A DNA stretch of 64,000 nt from Lysinibacillus fusiformis (GCA_030027265.1 JASENG010000008.1:124001-188000), one strand, 5' to 3'; shown: positions 51,493 through 61,750, counted from the first letter of the stretch. Numbers and translations: made by a program. Notes: generated by a model from the sequence alone, not told the origin.

Positions 51493-51684
51493 ATGGCTAA
51501 CAACAACAACAACCGCAATAACCGCAACAACAACAATAATAACAACAACAATAACAACAACAACTTCAACAACAACGAAGAGTTTGCTGTAGATCAAGAT
51601 TTCCAACAAGCTCGTCAACAAAACCAAAAACAAAACCAACAAAACCGCAACAATAATAACAACAACGAAAACAACGACTACTAA
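51493..51684 (+). CDS. Asn-rich small protein at the sspE locus, gamma-SASP-like
   Basis: A 63-residue protein, over half Asn, encoded by AAC/AAT runs. The only non-repetitive part, NEEFAVDQDFQQARQQNQKQ, resembles the SspE unit EFASETNVQQVKKQNQ. In B. subtilis the gene between mutY and ygaC-ygaD is sspE, so this looks like a strongly diverged gamma-SASP expanded by AAC-repeat slippage. GGAGGTG is 8 bases before the ATG. Confidence 0.75.
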   Translation: MANNNNNRNNRNNNNNNNNNNNNNFNNNEEFAVDQDFQQARQQNQKQNQQNRNNNNNNENNDY

Positions 51685-51727
51685 TTAGTCACCCTAACTC
51701 GAGTGTAAATAAAGTGAATTCACTTTT

Positions 51728-51766
51728 AGGTATAGACAATTTATTGTCTATACCTTAATTTTTTAG
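51728..51766 (+). terminator. Terminator after Asn-rich gene
   Basis: AGGTATAGACAAT pairs with TTGTCTATACCT, followed by TAATTTTTT. Confidence 0.85.
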
Positions 51767-51967
51767 CTGAAAATAATTAACATAAATTACATAGCATAAT
51801 CTAATTTTTGCCAAGTTATTTGAAAAATATATTCTTCTAGCTACAAGTTTTTGATTAGCATTGCTATAATAGAACCTAATAGTTGCTAGATGATTGAAAT
51901 TTTCAAATTGGACAAAAATATCACCGAGCAAATGATACATACCTAGAGACGAAAAGGTGGGCTTTAC

Positions 51968-52513
51968 ATGACAATACCTATAGAAGGAGAAACGATACAA
52001 ATACATAGTTATAAACATAATGGTCGCATCCACCGTGTCTGGCAGGAAACGATGGTCTTAAAAGGAACAAAGAACATTTTTATCGGTGCCAATGAGCGTA
52101 CCCTTGTGACTGAATCGGACGGACGAACTTGGCTGACAAGGGAACCGTCTATTTGTTACTTCCATGCAGAGCATTGGTTCAATATTATTTGTATGCTTCG
52201 TGAAGATGGCGTCTATTATTACTGTAATATGAGCTCGCCCTATGTCTTTGATAATAATGCGATAAAGTATATTGATTATGATCTAGATATAAAAGTATTT
52301 CCCGATATGTCCTATACATTATTAGATGAAGATGAATATGAGCAACATAAAAAAGAAATGGGCTATCCAGAAGTAATTGATAAAATCCTAAAACGCAATG
52401 TCAATAAACTCGTCAGCTGGATCAAGCAAAAAAGAGGCCCTTTCGCCCCGGATTTTATCGAAGTCTGGACGAATCGCTACTTATTTAATAAAGAAATGCA
52501 ATCAAAGGAATAA
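51968..52513 (+). CDS. ntdp: Nucleoside tri-/diphosphatase, Ntdp (DUF402/YgaC) family
   Basis: A 181-residue protein of the UPF0374/DUF402 family. [53 protein letters not shown] and [14 protein letters not shown] carry the conserved Asp/Glu/Tyr residues; characterised members hydrolyse nucleoside tri- and diphosphates. Equivalent to B. subtilis YgaC and in the same place before ygaD. Confidence 0.88.
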   Translation: MTIPIEGETIQIHSYKHNGRIHRVWQETMVLKGTKNIFIGANERTLVTESDGRTWLTREPSICYFHAEHWFNIICMLREDGVYYYCNMSSPYVFDNNAIKYIDYDLDIKVFPDMSYTLLDEDEYEQHKKEMGYPEVIDKILKRNVNKLVSWIKQKRGPFAPDFIEVWTNRYLFNKEMQSKE

Positions 52514-52515
52514 TT

Positions 52516-52557
52516 AATGAAGTGGAGAAAAACATTTTAGTTTTTCTTCATTTTTTA
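52516..52557 (+). terminator. Terminator after ntdp
   Basis: GAGAAAAAC pairs with GTTTTTCTTC around ATTTTA, followed by a T-run. Confidence 0.75.
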
Positions 52558-52683
52558 TGTTTGGGGGGAAGGTATTTGCAAGGAAGTGAAGGTTTTTCGT
52601 AAGAGTAATCCGTGTTATGAGCGAAACATATTTGGAGTAGTGGGAAGAAAGGCGCTATAGGATTGGATTCCTAATTTCTTAGA

Positions 52684-53125
52684 ATAAGAGGATATTTTCC
52701 GGTTATACGCTAGTGGTACTACTTTCGAGAGAAGATAAGGGAAGGTTTTCCGACTATGGGAAGAAAAATCCCCTATTTTCACGTATTTTGAGTAGATAGC
52801 CGGAAATTCTCCGTCTATTTCAGCCGTTTCTCGGATTACTTTCTAAATAAACGGAAATTTTCCTGCTAATTATCAAGGAGGATATCATATTCTTCCACCA
52901 ACCTAGATTAACTTCCCCCCTAATTAGTAATAAGAGGATATTTTCCGGTTATTTGCTAGTGGTGGTCCTTTCGAAGGAAGATAAGGGAATATTTTCCGAC
53001 TATGGGAAGAAAAATCCCAGATTTTCATGTTTTTTTAATCAATAGCCGGAAATTCTCCGACTATTTAAGCCATTTTACGGATTATTTTCTAGAAAGGCGG
53101 AATTTCTCCTGTTATTTATTGGTGT
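52684..53125. repeat. Two imperfect direct repeats of about 195 bp
   Basis: ATAAGAGGATATTTTCCGGT starts at 52684 and again at 52930 (offset 246). Both continue with GATAAGGGAA..TTTTCCGACT, ATGGGAAGAAAAATCCC, AGCCGGAAATTCTCCG and CGGATTA, to about 52880 and 53125. Each holds many short TTTCCG/CGGAAA alternations that can pair. No coding frame. The wording resembles CGGAAATTTTCCG repeats of Planococcaceae genomes (recall). Confidence 0.75.
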
Positions 53126-53517
53126 GGACATCTAAATTTTGCTCTAGGACTATTTTATTTGGGTTTTCTCAATACCCGACCCAAAGGAATATCTGTATAA
53201 CTGAATGGAACACGAAGCAGAGTTAGACTTACTTCAAACTAAGGTTCTTCAGTGGATTGGAATACATAACGAAGTTGAAATTGTTTCAAAACCCCTTTCA
53301 TTCCGCGAATTGGCTCTGAGAAGCAGTTGATTGAGCTGTTAACGACAATTAGGAACAGCAAATCCCCCTTAAGAAACAATTTATCCCATATACGAACAGG
53401 ATACCATTCTAAAACATCAAATGTGTAATTCCCCTCAATCTAGAGTATAGTGTTATCAGGTGTCTAAATGGGGTACCTTCATACATAATGTGGTGCTTGT
53501 AAAGGAAGTGAAGAGAT
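53126..53517. other. Gene-free stretch before ygaD
   Basis: Roughly 390 bases with several short open stretches but no ribosome site, motif or terminator that I can support. It may contain decayed sequence and must contain the ygaD promoter. Confidence 0.35.
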
Positions 53518-55263
53518 TTGGATAGTATGAAACGCTATATGCGCTTTGTAAAGCCCTATCGCTGGGAGATTTTATTAACCATTGTAATTGGAATCATTAA
53601 ATTTGCGATTCCGTTGTTTATTCCATTACTAATCAAAATTGTAATTGATGACATTATTGGAGCCAATGATTTAACCGATAGCGAAAAAATTACGCAACTG
53701 GTCTATTGGCTGGGTGGAACGGTTATTTTATTCTTTATTATTCGTCCGCCGATTGAATATTACCGTCAATATTTTGCGCAGCATGTTGGAAACAAGGTAC
53801 TATTTGATATTCGGCAGGAATTATTTGGTCATTTACAAAAGTTAAGCTTGAAGTATTATGCCAATACCCGTGCCGGGGAAGTCATTTCTCGTGTTATTAA
53901 TGATGTAGAGCAGACGAAAAACTTTATCATGATCGGCTTGATGAACCTATGGCTGGATGTAGCGACCATCTTGATTGCCATTGCGATTATGCTGACAATG
54001 GATGTAAAGTTAACAATCGTTGCCATTATTGCACTGCCTTTCTTTGGCTTTAGCGTGAAGTATTTTTTTGGAAAGCTTCGAGATTTAACGCGAAAACGTT
54101 CACAAGCTTTAGCGCATGTGCAAAGTTATCTGCATGAACGTGTCAGCGGCATGAGTATTATTAAAAGTTTTACTTTAGAAAAGCATGAACAGCAAATTTT
54201 TGATAGAGAAAATGGGGAATTCTTGAATCGTGCTCTAGACCATACCAAATGGAATGCAAAATCCTTTGCTGTGGTTAATACCATCACGGATATTGCTCCA
54301 TTACTGGTAATCGGGTTTGCAGGTTACCAAGTTATTCAGGGGGATCTAACAGTCGGAACAATGGCAGCTTTTTACGCATACATTGAACGTTTATATAGCC
54401 CGCTGCGCCGATTAGTGAACTCATCCACAACCCTTACTCAATCGATTGCTTCAATGGATCGTATGTTTGAATTGATGGATGAGGAGTATGATGTTCTAGA
54501 TAAGAAAAATGCTCGTGAATTGCCTCCTGTTAAAGGACAAGTTTCTTTTGAAAATGTGGATTTTCAATATGAGCAAGACGGGCAGATGATATTAAAAAAT
54601 ATCAACTTTAATATTAAGCCAGGTGAAACGGCTGCCTTCGTTGGAATGAGTGGGGGAGGAAAATCGACTATCGTTAGTTTGATTCCTCGTTTCTATAATG
54701 TAACGGGTGGTGCTGTGAAAATTGATGGCATTGATGTAAATGATGCAATTATCCATTCACTTCGCGCCCAAATCGGCATCGTGCTTCAGGATAATATTTT
54801 GTTTAGTGATTCAGTTAAACAAAATATTTTAATGGGAAGACCTGATGCAACGGAGGAGGAGGTCATTGCTGCAGCAAAAGCAGCTAATGCCCACGATTTC
54901 ATCATGACCTTGCCACAAGGCTATGAAACAAAAGTTGGGGAGCGGGGAGTGAAACTTTCGGGCGGGCAAAAACAACGTGTGGCGATTGCTCGTGTGTTCC
55001 TGAAAAATCCGCCGATATTAGTCTTGGATGAAGCAACTTCAGCACTTGATCTAGAAAGTGAATCATTAATCCAGGATTCGCTGGATCGCTTAGCAAGTAA
55101 TCGGACAACGATTATTATTGCCCATCGATTGTCTACCATCACCCATGCGGATAAAATATTCGTGATTGATCATGGTGAATTAGTGGAAGAGGGTAATCAT
55201 GAATCGTTAATGGAAAAGCAAGGCGTCTATTATGATTTATTCCAAATTCAAAAGTTAGATTAG
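53518..55263 (+). CDS. ygaD: ABC transporter, fused permease/ATPase (YgaD-like)
   Basis: A 581-residue half-transporter of the multidrug/lipid exporter class. Six membrane segments cover about 15-300. The ATPase has Walker [11 protein letters not shown]-loop [10 protein letters not shown], signature [15 protein letters not shown], Walker [13 protein letters not shown] and H-loop IAHRLST. It would act as a homodimer. The start is TTG at 53518 ([14 protein letters not shown]), as in B. subtilis YgaD; an ATG three codons later is possible. Confidence 0.9.
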   Translation: MDSMKRYMRFVKPYRWEILLTIVIGIIKFAIPLFIPLLIKIVIDDIIGANDLTDSEKITQLVYWLGGTVILFFIIRPPIEYYRQYFAQHVGNKVLFDIRQELFGHLQKLSLKYYANTRAGEVISRVINDVEQTKNFIMIGLMNLWLDVATILIAIAIMLTMDVKLTIVAIIALPFFGFSVKYFFGKLRDLTRKRSQALAHVQSYLHERVSGMSIIKSFTLEKHEQQIFDRENGEFLNRALDHTKWNAKSFAVVNTITDIAPLLVIGFAGYQVIQGDLTVGTMAAFYAYIERLYSPLRRLVNSSTTLTQSIASMDRMFELMDEEYDVLDKKNARELPPVKGQVSFENVDFQYEQDGQMILKNINFNIKPGETAAFVGMSGGGKSTIVSLIPRFYNVTGGAVKIDGIDVNDAIIHSLRAQIGIVLQDNILFSDSVKQNILMGRPDATEEEVIAAAKAANAHDFIMTLPQGYETKVGERGVKLSGGQKQRVAIARVFLKNPPILVLDEATSALDLESESLIQDSLDRLASNRTTIIIAHRLSTITHADKIFVIDHGELVEEGNHESLMEKQGVYYDLFQIQKLD

Positions 55264-55359
55264 AACTACAATTTTTCATCAAGAAAAGAATAATTTCTGT
55301 CTTGATTTTAACGAATAGTAGATTTATTGCCAACAATATTAAAAAAAGTTTGCGACATA

Positions 55360-55403
55360 AGATGCTCAGGTAAGTCAGCTTTCGACTTATCCGGGCATTT
55401 TTA
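55360..55403 (+). terminator. Terminator after ygaD
   Basis: ATGCTCAGGTAAGTC pairs with GACTTATCCGGGCAT (two mismatches), followed by TTTTATTTTG. Confidence 0.8.
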
Positions 55404-55509
55404 TTTTGTCTAAAATCTTCCTATGCTAGCTCAGTCACCTAGGGGCGCTTATTGACAAGAAAGGAGATTTCAAGACATTAACGTGATAAAGTACTGAAGC
55501 TGTTAATTT

Positions 55510-55539
55510 TTGTCGAAAAAATTCTGTGATATTTATAAT
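55510..55539 (+). promoter_or_regulatory. Candidate promoter of oligopeptide operon
   Basis: TTGTCG at 55510-55515, 18-bp spacer, TATAAT at 55534-55539. The -35 is weak. The leader to the first ATG would be about 85 nt. Confidence 0.4.
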
Positions 55540-55631
55540 TTTTTTAGCATAAAAAATATGAATTACTAGATTCCAATCTATCAATTTTTTTAATGCTAGT
55601 TTTGATCACCACTCTTACAAGGAGGGACAGT

Positions 55632-56654
55632 ATGGAAAGAAACGTACTACTAGAAGTAAAAGATTTGGAAACGACTTTTTTCACAGAAGATGGAAGAGTC
55701 CCAGCGGTTGATCATATTGACTTTCATATTCATGAAGGGGAAATTTTAGGGATTGTTGGAGAGTCGGGGTGTGGAAAAAGTGTAACCTCGTTATCGATTA
55801 TGGGGTTGGTGCCATCTCCTCCAGGAAAGATAACTTCAGGTGAAATTCTATTAGGCGAAATAGATTTAACGAAACAAACCGAAAAGCAGATGAGGAAAAT
55901 TCGTGGAAAAGAAGTGGCAATGATTTTCCAAGAACCGATGACCTCCTTAAATCCTCTCTACACAATTGGTAATCAACTGATTGAAGCTATTTTATTGCAC
56001 AACAGAAAAATGAAAAAGAAGGAAGCGGCCGGTAAAGCGATTGAAATGATGAAGCTGGTAGGATTGCCAAGAGCGGAAGAGTTGATGAAGGATTATCCCC
56101 ATCAATTATCTGGCGGTATGAGACAGCGTGTGATGATTGCGATGGCTTTATTATGCAATCCGAAGCTATTAATTGCAGATGAGCCAACAACTGCGCTCGA
56201 TGTAACCATTCAATCCCAAATTTTGAAGTTGATGAAAGAACTGAATAATCAATTTAAAACTGCAGTCTTGCTTATTACTCATGATTTAGGTGTTGTTGCG
56301 GAAGTTTGTGAGCGGGTGGTAGTGATGTATGCAGGTCAAATTGTAGAAGAAGCCCCTGTGGAGGAAATTTTTAAAAACCCTCAGCATCCTTATACAAAGG
56401 GTCTGCTTCAGTCTGTGCCTGATATGCGATATAAAAAGGAAACATTATATTCCATTAAAGGCAATGTCCCAAAACCTGGTTCTATCCAGATGGGCTGCCG
56501 TTTCGCTCCACGCTGTGAATATGCAACCGAACGCTGTATCACAGAAAATCCATCATTATATGAAGTGAGCCAAACGATTGTGCATAAATCAAGATGCTTC
56601 TTGCAGGAAACGGAGGGAATCGATATTGCAGAACACGTTATTGAAGGTCGATAA
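55632..56654 (+). CDS. Oligopeptide ABC transporter ATPase (OppD/DppD type)
   Basis: A 340-residue ATPase: Walker [13 protein letters not shown]-loop [11 protein letters not shown], signature [15 protein letters not shown], Walker [14 protein letters not shown]-loop THDLG. The C-terminal oligopeptide domain ([27 protein letters not shown]) is typical of peptide and nickel importers. ATG at 55632 behind AAGGAGGG; an in-frame ATG 13 codons upstream lacks a site. The end overlaps the next ATPase gene by 29 bases. Confidence 0.92.
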   Translation: MERNVLLEVKDLETTFFTEDGRVPAVDHIDFHIHEGEILGIVGESGCGKSVTSLSIMGLVPSPPGKITSGEILLGEIDLTKQTEKQMRKIRGKEVAMIFQEPMTSLNPLYTIGNQLIEAILLHNRKMKKKEAAGKAIEMMKLVGLPRAEELMKDYPHQLSGGMRQRVMIAMALLCNPKLLIADEPTTALDVTIQSQILKLMKELNNQFKTAVLLITHDLGVVAEVCERVVVMYAGQIVEEAPVEEIFKNPQHPYTKGLLQSVPDMRYKKETLYSIKGNVPKPGSIQMGCRFAPRCEYATERCITENPSLYEVSQTIVHKSRCFLQETEGIDIAEHVIEGR

Positions 56655-57594
56655 CTTAAAGAAGTATTTCCTGAAACGATCTTCTTCTTTAAAGAATGCA
56701 TCTTATGTAAAAGCGGTGGATGATGTTTCTTTTGAAGTGTTTGAAGGGGAAACCCTTGGCATTGTAGGTGAATCGGGTTGCGGGAAATCGACAACCGGAC
56801 GGACAATTATGCGACTGCTTGAACCGACTTCAGGCTCTATCAAGTTTGATGGAGAAGACCTTTCTACTTTATCGAAAAAAGTGATTCGGGAAAAAAGACG
56901 GAATATTCAAATGGTATTCCAGGATCCTTATGCTTCCTTAAATCCAAGACATACAGTGAAGAAGATTTTGGAGGAACCTTTAATCGTCCATAAGCTAGGA
57001 AATTCTCAAGAGCGAAAAGAAAAGGTAGACGAATATTTGGAGATTGTTGGGTTGGACAGCTATCATGCAAAACGCTATCCCCATCAATTTAGCGGAGGAC
57101 AAAGACAGCGAGTAGGAATTGCCCGTGCTCTAATGACGAACCCGAAGCTTATTATTGCGGACGAACCAGTATCTGCTTTAGATGTTTCTATCCAGGCCCA
57201 GGTGCTTAACTTAATGCAGCGGCTGCAGGAAGATTTAAAGCTTACTTATATTTTTATTGCCCATGATTTGGGTGTTGTACGCCACATCAGCGATCGAGTG
57301 GCGGTTATGTATTTAGGCAGTGTTGTAGAGCTGGCGGAAAGTGAATCTTTATATGCCGAGCCGCTCCATCCATATACCAAAGCATTATTATCTGCAGTAC
57401 CGATTCCTGATCCTTCTTATGAAAGGGAAAAAATAATCATCACAGGCGATATTTCCAGTTCCTTTACAGATAGTGGATGCAAGTTCCAAGCTAGATGCCC
57501 TTATGCCACCGTTACTTGCAAAATGAATACACCAAAATTAGTCGAAGTTAAACCAGGTCACTCTGTTGCATGTCATTTATATAGTACTGATTAA
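56626..57594 (+). CDS. Oligopeptide ABC transporter ATPase (OppF/DppF type)
   Basis: A 322-residue second ATPase: Walker [13 protein letters not shown]-loop [14 protein letters not shown], signature [15 protein letters not shown], Walker [13 protein letters not shown], and the C-terminal [17 protein letters not shown] start at 56626 behind GGAGGG, nested in the end of the first ATPase gene. The pair forms the ATPase heterodimer of the importer. Confidence 0.9.
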   Translation: MQNTLLKVDNLKKYFLKRSSSLKNASYVKAVDDVSFEVFEGETLGIVGESGCGKSTTGRTIMRLLEPTSGSIKFDGEDLSTLSKKVIREKRRNIQMVFQDPYASLNPRHTVKKILEEPLIVHKLGNSQERKEKVDEYLEIVGLDSYHAKRYPHQFSGGQRQRVGIARALMTNPKLIIADEPVSALDVSIQAQVLNLMQRLQEDLKLTYIFIAHDLGVVRHISDRVAVMYLGSVVELAESESLYAEPLHPYTKALLSAVPIPDPSYEREKIIITGDISSSFTDSGCKFQARCPYATVTCKMNTPKLVEVKPGHSVACHLYSTD

Positions 57595-57700
57595 ACAGTA
57601 TTTGTGAACCGTTGATTTTGCTTATTTTGGCAATTCTTTGCGGTTAACTAATGATATGGAGCAATGACATATACATTTAGGGAAAATAGGGAGGGTATTT

Positions 57701-59338
57701 ATGAAGAAAAGCAAGCTGTGGTCTATTGGCCTATTTTTGTTGCTTGCTCTTTCAGTACTGCTAGCTGCTTGTAGCAGCGAAGAAGGAACAACTGAAGAGC
57801 CAACAGGAACAAGTGAAGAAACAACAGACGAAACAACAACAGAAGAAGCAGAAGAAACAGTTCCTCAAACTTTAGTATTTGGTCGCGGTGGAGATTCTGT
57901 ATCACTTGACCCTGCCATTGTGACAGATGGTGAATCCTTTAAAGTAACAGAAAATATTTTCGAAACGCTACTGAACTTTGGTGACCAAGATACAACGATT
58001 CATCCAGGTTTAGCGAAAGAATGGGAAGTTAGTGAAGATGGATTAACTTATACGTTCCATTTGCAGGAAGGTGTTAAATTCCATGATGGGACAGATTTCA
58101 ATGCTGAAGCTGTTGTGAAAAACGTTGAACGCTGGAAAGCTGGAAATGAAGAACAATTTTATTATTACCACTCTATGTTTAAAGCAGAAGGCAAAGATAT
58201 TATCGCAAATGTTGAAGCGGTTGATGATGTAACTGTAGTATTCACACTTTCTCGGCCACAAGCTCCTTTCATAAAAAATATTGCGATGAGTGCATTTGGC
58301 ATCGCTTCACCAACTGCTTTTGAATCAGCAGGCGAAGCATTTGGAGATAATCCGGTAGGTACTGGACCGTTTAAATTTGTTGACTGGAAACGAAATGACT
58401 CCATCACAGTTGCAAAGAACGAAGAGTACTGGCAAGAGGGGCTGCCAAAGCTTGATACGATTATCTTCCGTGCAATTCCGGATAACTCGGCCCGGTTGAA
58501 TGCTTTAATGACGGGAGAAATTGATTTAGCTGATGGCATTAATCCTTCAGATTCCCAGACAGTAGAGTCAAATGCAGATTTACAGCTAATCGAACGTCCA
58601 TCAATGAATGTTGGATATTTAGGTTTAACAAATACACGTCCACCATTTGACAATAAGCTAGTACGTCAAGCAGTGAACTATGCAATCGATAAACAAGCAA
58701 TTGTGGATGCCTTCTACCAAGGTCGTGCAGAAGTAGCGGTTAATCCAATGCCTTCATCAATCAGCGGCTATAATGACGAAATTACAGGCTATGAATACAA
58801 TCCTGAAAAAGCAAAGGAATTATTAGCTGAAGCAGGATATGATGGTTCGGAAATTGAGCTTTGGGCAATGCCTGTACCACGTCCATATATGCCGGAAGGC
58901 CAAAAGGTAGCAGAAGCTATTCAGAAAAACTTAAGTGATGTTGGCATTCCCTCAAAAATCGTAACATTTGAATGGGCAACCTATTTAGAAAAAGCGAAAA
59001 ACGGGGAAGCAGATGCATTCTTGTTAGGCTGGACTGGCGATAATGGAGATGCAGACAACTTCATTTACACATTGCTCGATAAAGATACAATTGGCAGCAA
59101 CAACTATGCATACTATTCAAATGATGAAGTACATGAACTGTTAATCGCAGCACAATCAGAAATTGACGAAGACAAACGCATTGACTTATATAAACAAGCA
59201 CAAGAAATTATTCATGATGACGCTCCATGGGTTCCTTTAGCACACTCTATCCCATTATTGGCAGCGAAAAAAGGAGTTGCAGGTTACTTGCCGCACCCAA
59301 CTGGCTCTGAAAGCTTAATTAACGTATCTATGGAATAA
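57701..59338 (+). CDS. Peptide-binding lipoprotein of ABC importer
   Basis: A 545-residue SBP family 5 protein. Signal peptide with lipobox LAAC (Cys24), then a Thr/Glu-rich linker to about 50, then the binding domain (LVFGRGGDSVSLDPAIVTDG, EGVKFHDGTDFNAEAVVKNV, VGTGPFKFVDWKRNDSI). The C-terminal half continues to residue 545. Peptide or dipeptide is likely; the ligand is not readable. GGGAGG precedes the ATG. 106 bases separate it from the ATPase gene, and a strong hairpin follows before the permease genes. Confidence 0.92.
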   Translation: MKKSKLWSIGLFLLLALSVLLAACSSEEGTTEEPTGTSEETTDETTTEEAEETVPQTLVFGRGGDSVSLDPAIVTDGESFKVTENIFETLLNFGDQDTTIHPGLAKEWEVSEDGLTYTFHLQEGVKFHDGTDFNAEAVVKNVERWKAGNEEQFYYYHSMFKAEGKDIIANVEAVDDVTVVFTLSRPQAPFIKNIAMSAFGIASPTAFESAGEAFGDNPVGTGPFKFVDWKRNDSITVAKNEEYWQEGLPKLDTIIFRAIPDNSARLNALMTGEIDLADGINPSDSQTVESNADLQLIERPSMNVGYLGLTNTRPPFDNKLVRQAVNYAIDKQAIVDAFYQGRAEVAVNPMPSSISGYNDEITGYEYNPEKAKELLAEAGYDGSEIELWAMPVPRPYMPEGQKVAEAIQKNLSDVGIPSKIVTFEWATYLEKAKNGEADAFLLGWTGDNGDADNFIYTLLDKDTIGSNNYAYYSNDEVHELLIAAQSEIDEDKRIDLYKQAQEIIHDDAPWVPLAHSIPLLAAKKGVAGYLPHPTGSESLINVSME

Positions 59339-59345
59339 AAACAGT

Positions 59346-59386
59346 ACCAGGTCCCTGGACATTTGTAAATTGTTCAGGGACCTGGT
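59346..59386 (+). repeat. 16-bp hairpin between binding-protein and permease genes
   Basis: ACCAGGTCCCTG (59346-59357) is a perfect reverse complement of CAGGGACCTGGT (59375-59386). A GU wobble and ACA/TGT extend the stem to 16 bp with a 9-nt loop. There is no T-run, so it would stabilise the upstream mRNA or limit read-through rather than terminate fully. It carries the dispersed GGGACCTGGTCC motif. Confidence 0.75.
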
Positions 59387-59411
59387 CCATAAACAAAAGA
59401 GAGGTGACGGT

Positions 59412-60416
59412 ATGCTTCGCTACATAGGGAGAAGGGTTTTGCATTTAATTCCTGTGTTGTTGGGAATGACTTTTGTTGTATTTTTGATTATCCGTGCGAT
59501 ACCAGGTGATCCAGCTCAAGTGATTTTAGGGCAGCAAGCTACGGAAGAAGCAACGAAAGCGCTGCGTGAAAAGCTTGGTCTCGACCAACCATGGTATATC
59601 CAATATTTTGATTACTTAAAAGGGCTATTAACGGGTGATTTAGGAGAGTCTCTTCGAACGAGGCAGCCGATTTCAACTGAAGTATGGCCTTATTTAGCGG
59701 CAACAATTGAATTAGCCGTTTTTGCAATGATCATAGCGGTAATCATTGGCATGAATGCGGGAATTATTTCAGCGTGGTTCCAAAATTCTTGGTTTGACTA
59801 TACGGCTATGGTTATTGCTCTAATTGGTGTATCCATGCCAATTTTTTGGCTTGGATTAATGGAGCAATGGGCATTTAGCCTTGAGCTGAAATGGCTTCCG
59901 ACTTCAGGACGTGAAGAGGTGCGGGATCCCGTGCAGGCAATCACCCATTTCTATTTAATTGATACGGTCATTCAAGGCCGCGTGGATCAATTCTGGGTCG
60001 CAATTAAACATTTAATCTTACCTGGGGTGGCACTTGCAACTATTCCGATGGCCATCATTGCTCGAATGACACGATCATCGATGCTGGAAGTTTTACGTTC
60101 AGATTATATTCGAACTGCTCGTGCCAAAGGCCAAAGAATGGGGAAGGTGGTTTATAAGCATGCATTAAAAAATGCATTAATTCCGATTATCACGATTATT
60201 GGATTACAAACAGGACTTCTTTTAGGAGGGGCCATTTTAACTGAAACCATTTTTAGCTGGCCGGGGATTGGCCGCTACATCTATGAAGCAATCGGCTACC
60301 GGGACTACACGGTTATCCAATCGGGCATCTTAATTGTTGCCTTTATGTTTGTCATGATTAACCTTGTCGTTGATATTTTATACTCCGCTATTGATTCACG
60401 AATTAAATATAACTAG
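59412..60416 (+). CDS. Peptide ABC transporter permease (OppB/DppB type)
   Basis: A 334-residue permease with six membrane segments. It opens MLRYIGRRVLHLIPVLLGMT; the EAA loop is RSDYIRTARAKGQRMGKVVY. ATG at 59412 behind GAGGTGA. Fourth gene of the operon; the other permease follows after 15 bases. Confidence 0.92.
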   Translation: MLRYIGRRVLHLIPVLLGMTFVVFLIIRAIPGDPAQVILGQQATEEATKALREKLGLDQPWYIQYFDYLKGLLTGDLGESLRTRQPISTEVWPYLAATIELAVFAMIIAVIIGMNAGIISAWFQNSWFDYTAMVIALIGVSMPIFWLGLMEQWAFSLELKWLPTSGREEVRDPVQAITHFYLIDTVIQGRVDQFWVAIKHLILPGVALATIPMAIIARMTRSSMLEVLRSDYIRTARAKGQRMGKVVYKHALKNALIPIITIIGLQTGLLLGGAILTETIFSWPGIGRYIYEAIGYRDYTVIQSGILIVAFMFVMINLVVDILYSAIDSRIKYN

Positions 60417-60431
60417 AAGGGAGTGGGATTT

Positions 60432-61334
60432 ATGCCGGAGCTGATTTCTAATTCCGTTAATTTAAACGTAAAAGAAGAAAAAGTAGTAGGACCATGGAAA
60501 GCGGCATGGAGAAGCTTTAGAAAAAGTAAAGCGGCTCTTGTCGGGACAGCCATTGTTGTATTTTTTATTTTGCTTGCTATATTAGGTCCATTAATAGCGC
60601 CAGAGGGAATAAATGAGCAGAAATTACAGGATCCAAGTTTGCGACTAGCCCCACCTTCTAGTGAATATTGGCTGGGGACCGATGACTTTGGGAGAGATAT
60701 ATTTTCGCGAGTCGTTTATGGGGCAAGGATTTCGCTTGTAGCTGGTTTTTCATCCGTAATTCTGTCGATTATAGTAGGGAGCTTTCTAGGAGTTATTGCA
60801 GGCTTTTACGGACGCTTCATTGATACTATTATTTCGAGAATTTTTGATATTATGCTGGCATTTCCAAGTATTTTATTAGCGATTGCAATTGTATCAATCT
60901 TGGGTCCATCTCTGCAAAATGCATTAATCGCCATTGCCATTATCAATATTCCTAACTTCGGACGGTTAATCCGTTCCAAAGTATTGAGTGTAAAGGAAGA
61001 GGATTATATTATGGCGGCAAAAGCGATAGGGATGCGGGATTCTAGGATATTATGGAAGCATATTTTGCCGAACTCATTTTCACCCGTTATTGTTCAGGGG
61101 ACACTGGCCATTGCTACGGCAATTATTGAAGCTGCTGCTTTAAGCTTTTTAGGAATGGGTGCAGAAGCCCCTCAGCCTGAATGGGGGAAAATGCTTTTTG
61201 ATGCACGGGTACATCTAATGACGGCGCCGTGGACGATGATTTTTCCAGGACTGGCCATTATGTTGACGGTACTTGGGTTCAACTTAATGGGGGATGGATT
61301 GCGGGATGCTTTAGACCCGAAGATGAAAAATTAG
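60432..61334 (+). CDS. Peptide ABC transporter permease (OppC/DppC type)
   Basis: A 300-residue permease: N-terminal cytoplasmic region, first segment GTAIVVFFILLAILGPLIAP, the LGTDDFGRDIFSRVVYGARI loop, and the EAA loop EEDYIMAAKAIGMRDSRILW. ATG at 60432 with AAGGGAG at good spacing; a GTG three codons earlier is too close. Last gene of the importer operon. Confidence 0.92.
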   Translation: MPELISNSVNLNVKEEKVVGPWKAAWRSFRKSKAALVGTAIVVFFILLAILGPLIAPEGINEQKLQDPSLRLAPPSSEYWLGTDDFGRDIFSRVVYGARISLVAGFSSVILSIIVGSFLGVIAGFYGRFIDTIISRIFDIMLAFPSILLAIAIVSILGPSLQNALIAIAIINIPNFGRLIRSKVLSVKEEDYIMAAKAIGMRDSRILWKHILPNSFSPVIVQGTLAIATAIIEAAALSFLGMGAEAPQPEWGKMLFDARVHLMTAPWTMIFPGLAIMLTVLGFNLMGDGLRDALDPKMKN

Positions 61335-61336
61335 AA

Positions 61337-61375
61337 AAGGGGGCGTCTGAAAAGTCCTTTTGAGACGCCTCTTTG
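61337..61375 (+). terminator. Terminator of oligopeptide operon
   Basis: GGCGTCTGAAAAG pairs with CTTTTGAGACGCC, followed by TCTTTG. Confidence 0.8.
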
Positions 61376-61447
61376 CAACGATGATGGTGACATTTTGATG
61401 TGACCACCGCAGGAGCAATGTTTTAGTTGGGATTCTTAATGAGAAGA

Positions 61448-61743
61448 TGGAGGGGGCTGGGACGGAAGTGAAAAATTCTATAGATGGTGGAAGAAGCTAT
61501 TTTAAGAAATTGATACTTTATAAATTGAGTGGAGTGGAGGGGGAAGTGTAGCTGTTGGCTGCGCCTTTCGATACAAAGTAAAGCTTGCTGGGGGAACAAG
61601 CACGAGCGAGAGGCTGCAGGCTCTAGCCGTGCCAATGGATGCGCATCCCCGCAACGAAAAATTAATTTTAGTTATATCAAGAAAACAGCATTTTCCTACT
61701 TGAGGAAAATGCTGTTTTCGGGTTTTGTCCCATCCTCTTTTTG
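61448..61743. repeat. Inverted-repeat-bounded intergenic element (MITE- or RNA-like)
   Basis: GAGGGGGCTGGGAC (from 61451) near the left end is complementary in two blocks to GTCCCATCCTC (61728-61738) near the right end. Between them lies a GC-rich core (AGGCTGCAGGCTCTAGCCGT, GCGCATCCCCGCAACG) that recalls elements common in Bacillales intergenic regions, and a perfect hairpin at 61683-61720. No gene. It fills the gap between two convergent transcripts. Confidence 0.6.
61683..61722. terminator. Perfect hairpin before cysK end
   Basis: GAAAACAGCATTTTCCT pairs perfectly with AGGAAAATGCTGTTTTC around ACTTG. Likely the cysK terminator on the minus strand (T-run after the stem). Confidence 0.8.
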
Positions 61744-61750
61744 CCTAAAT

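Noticed and set aside
53220-53340. Open stretch reading TYFKLRFFSGLEYITKLKLF... as a decayed gene
   Set aside because: No start, ribosome site or recognisable family; treated as unassigned intergenic DNA.
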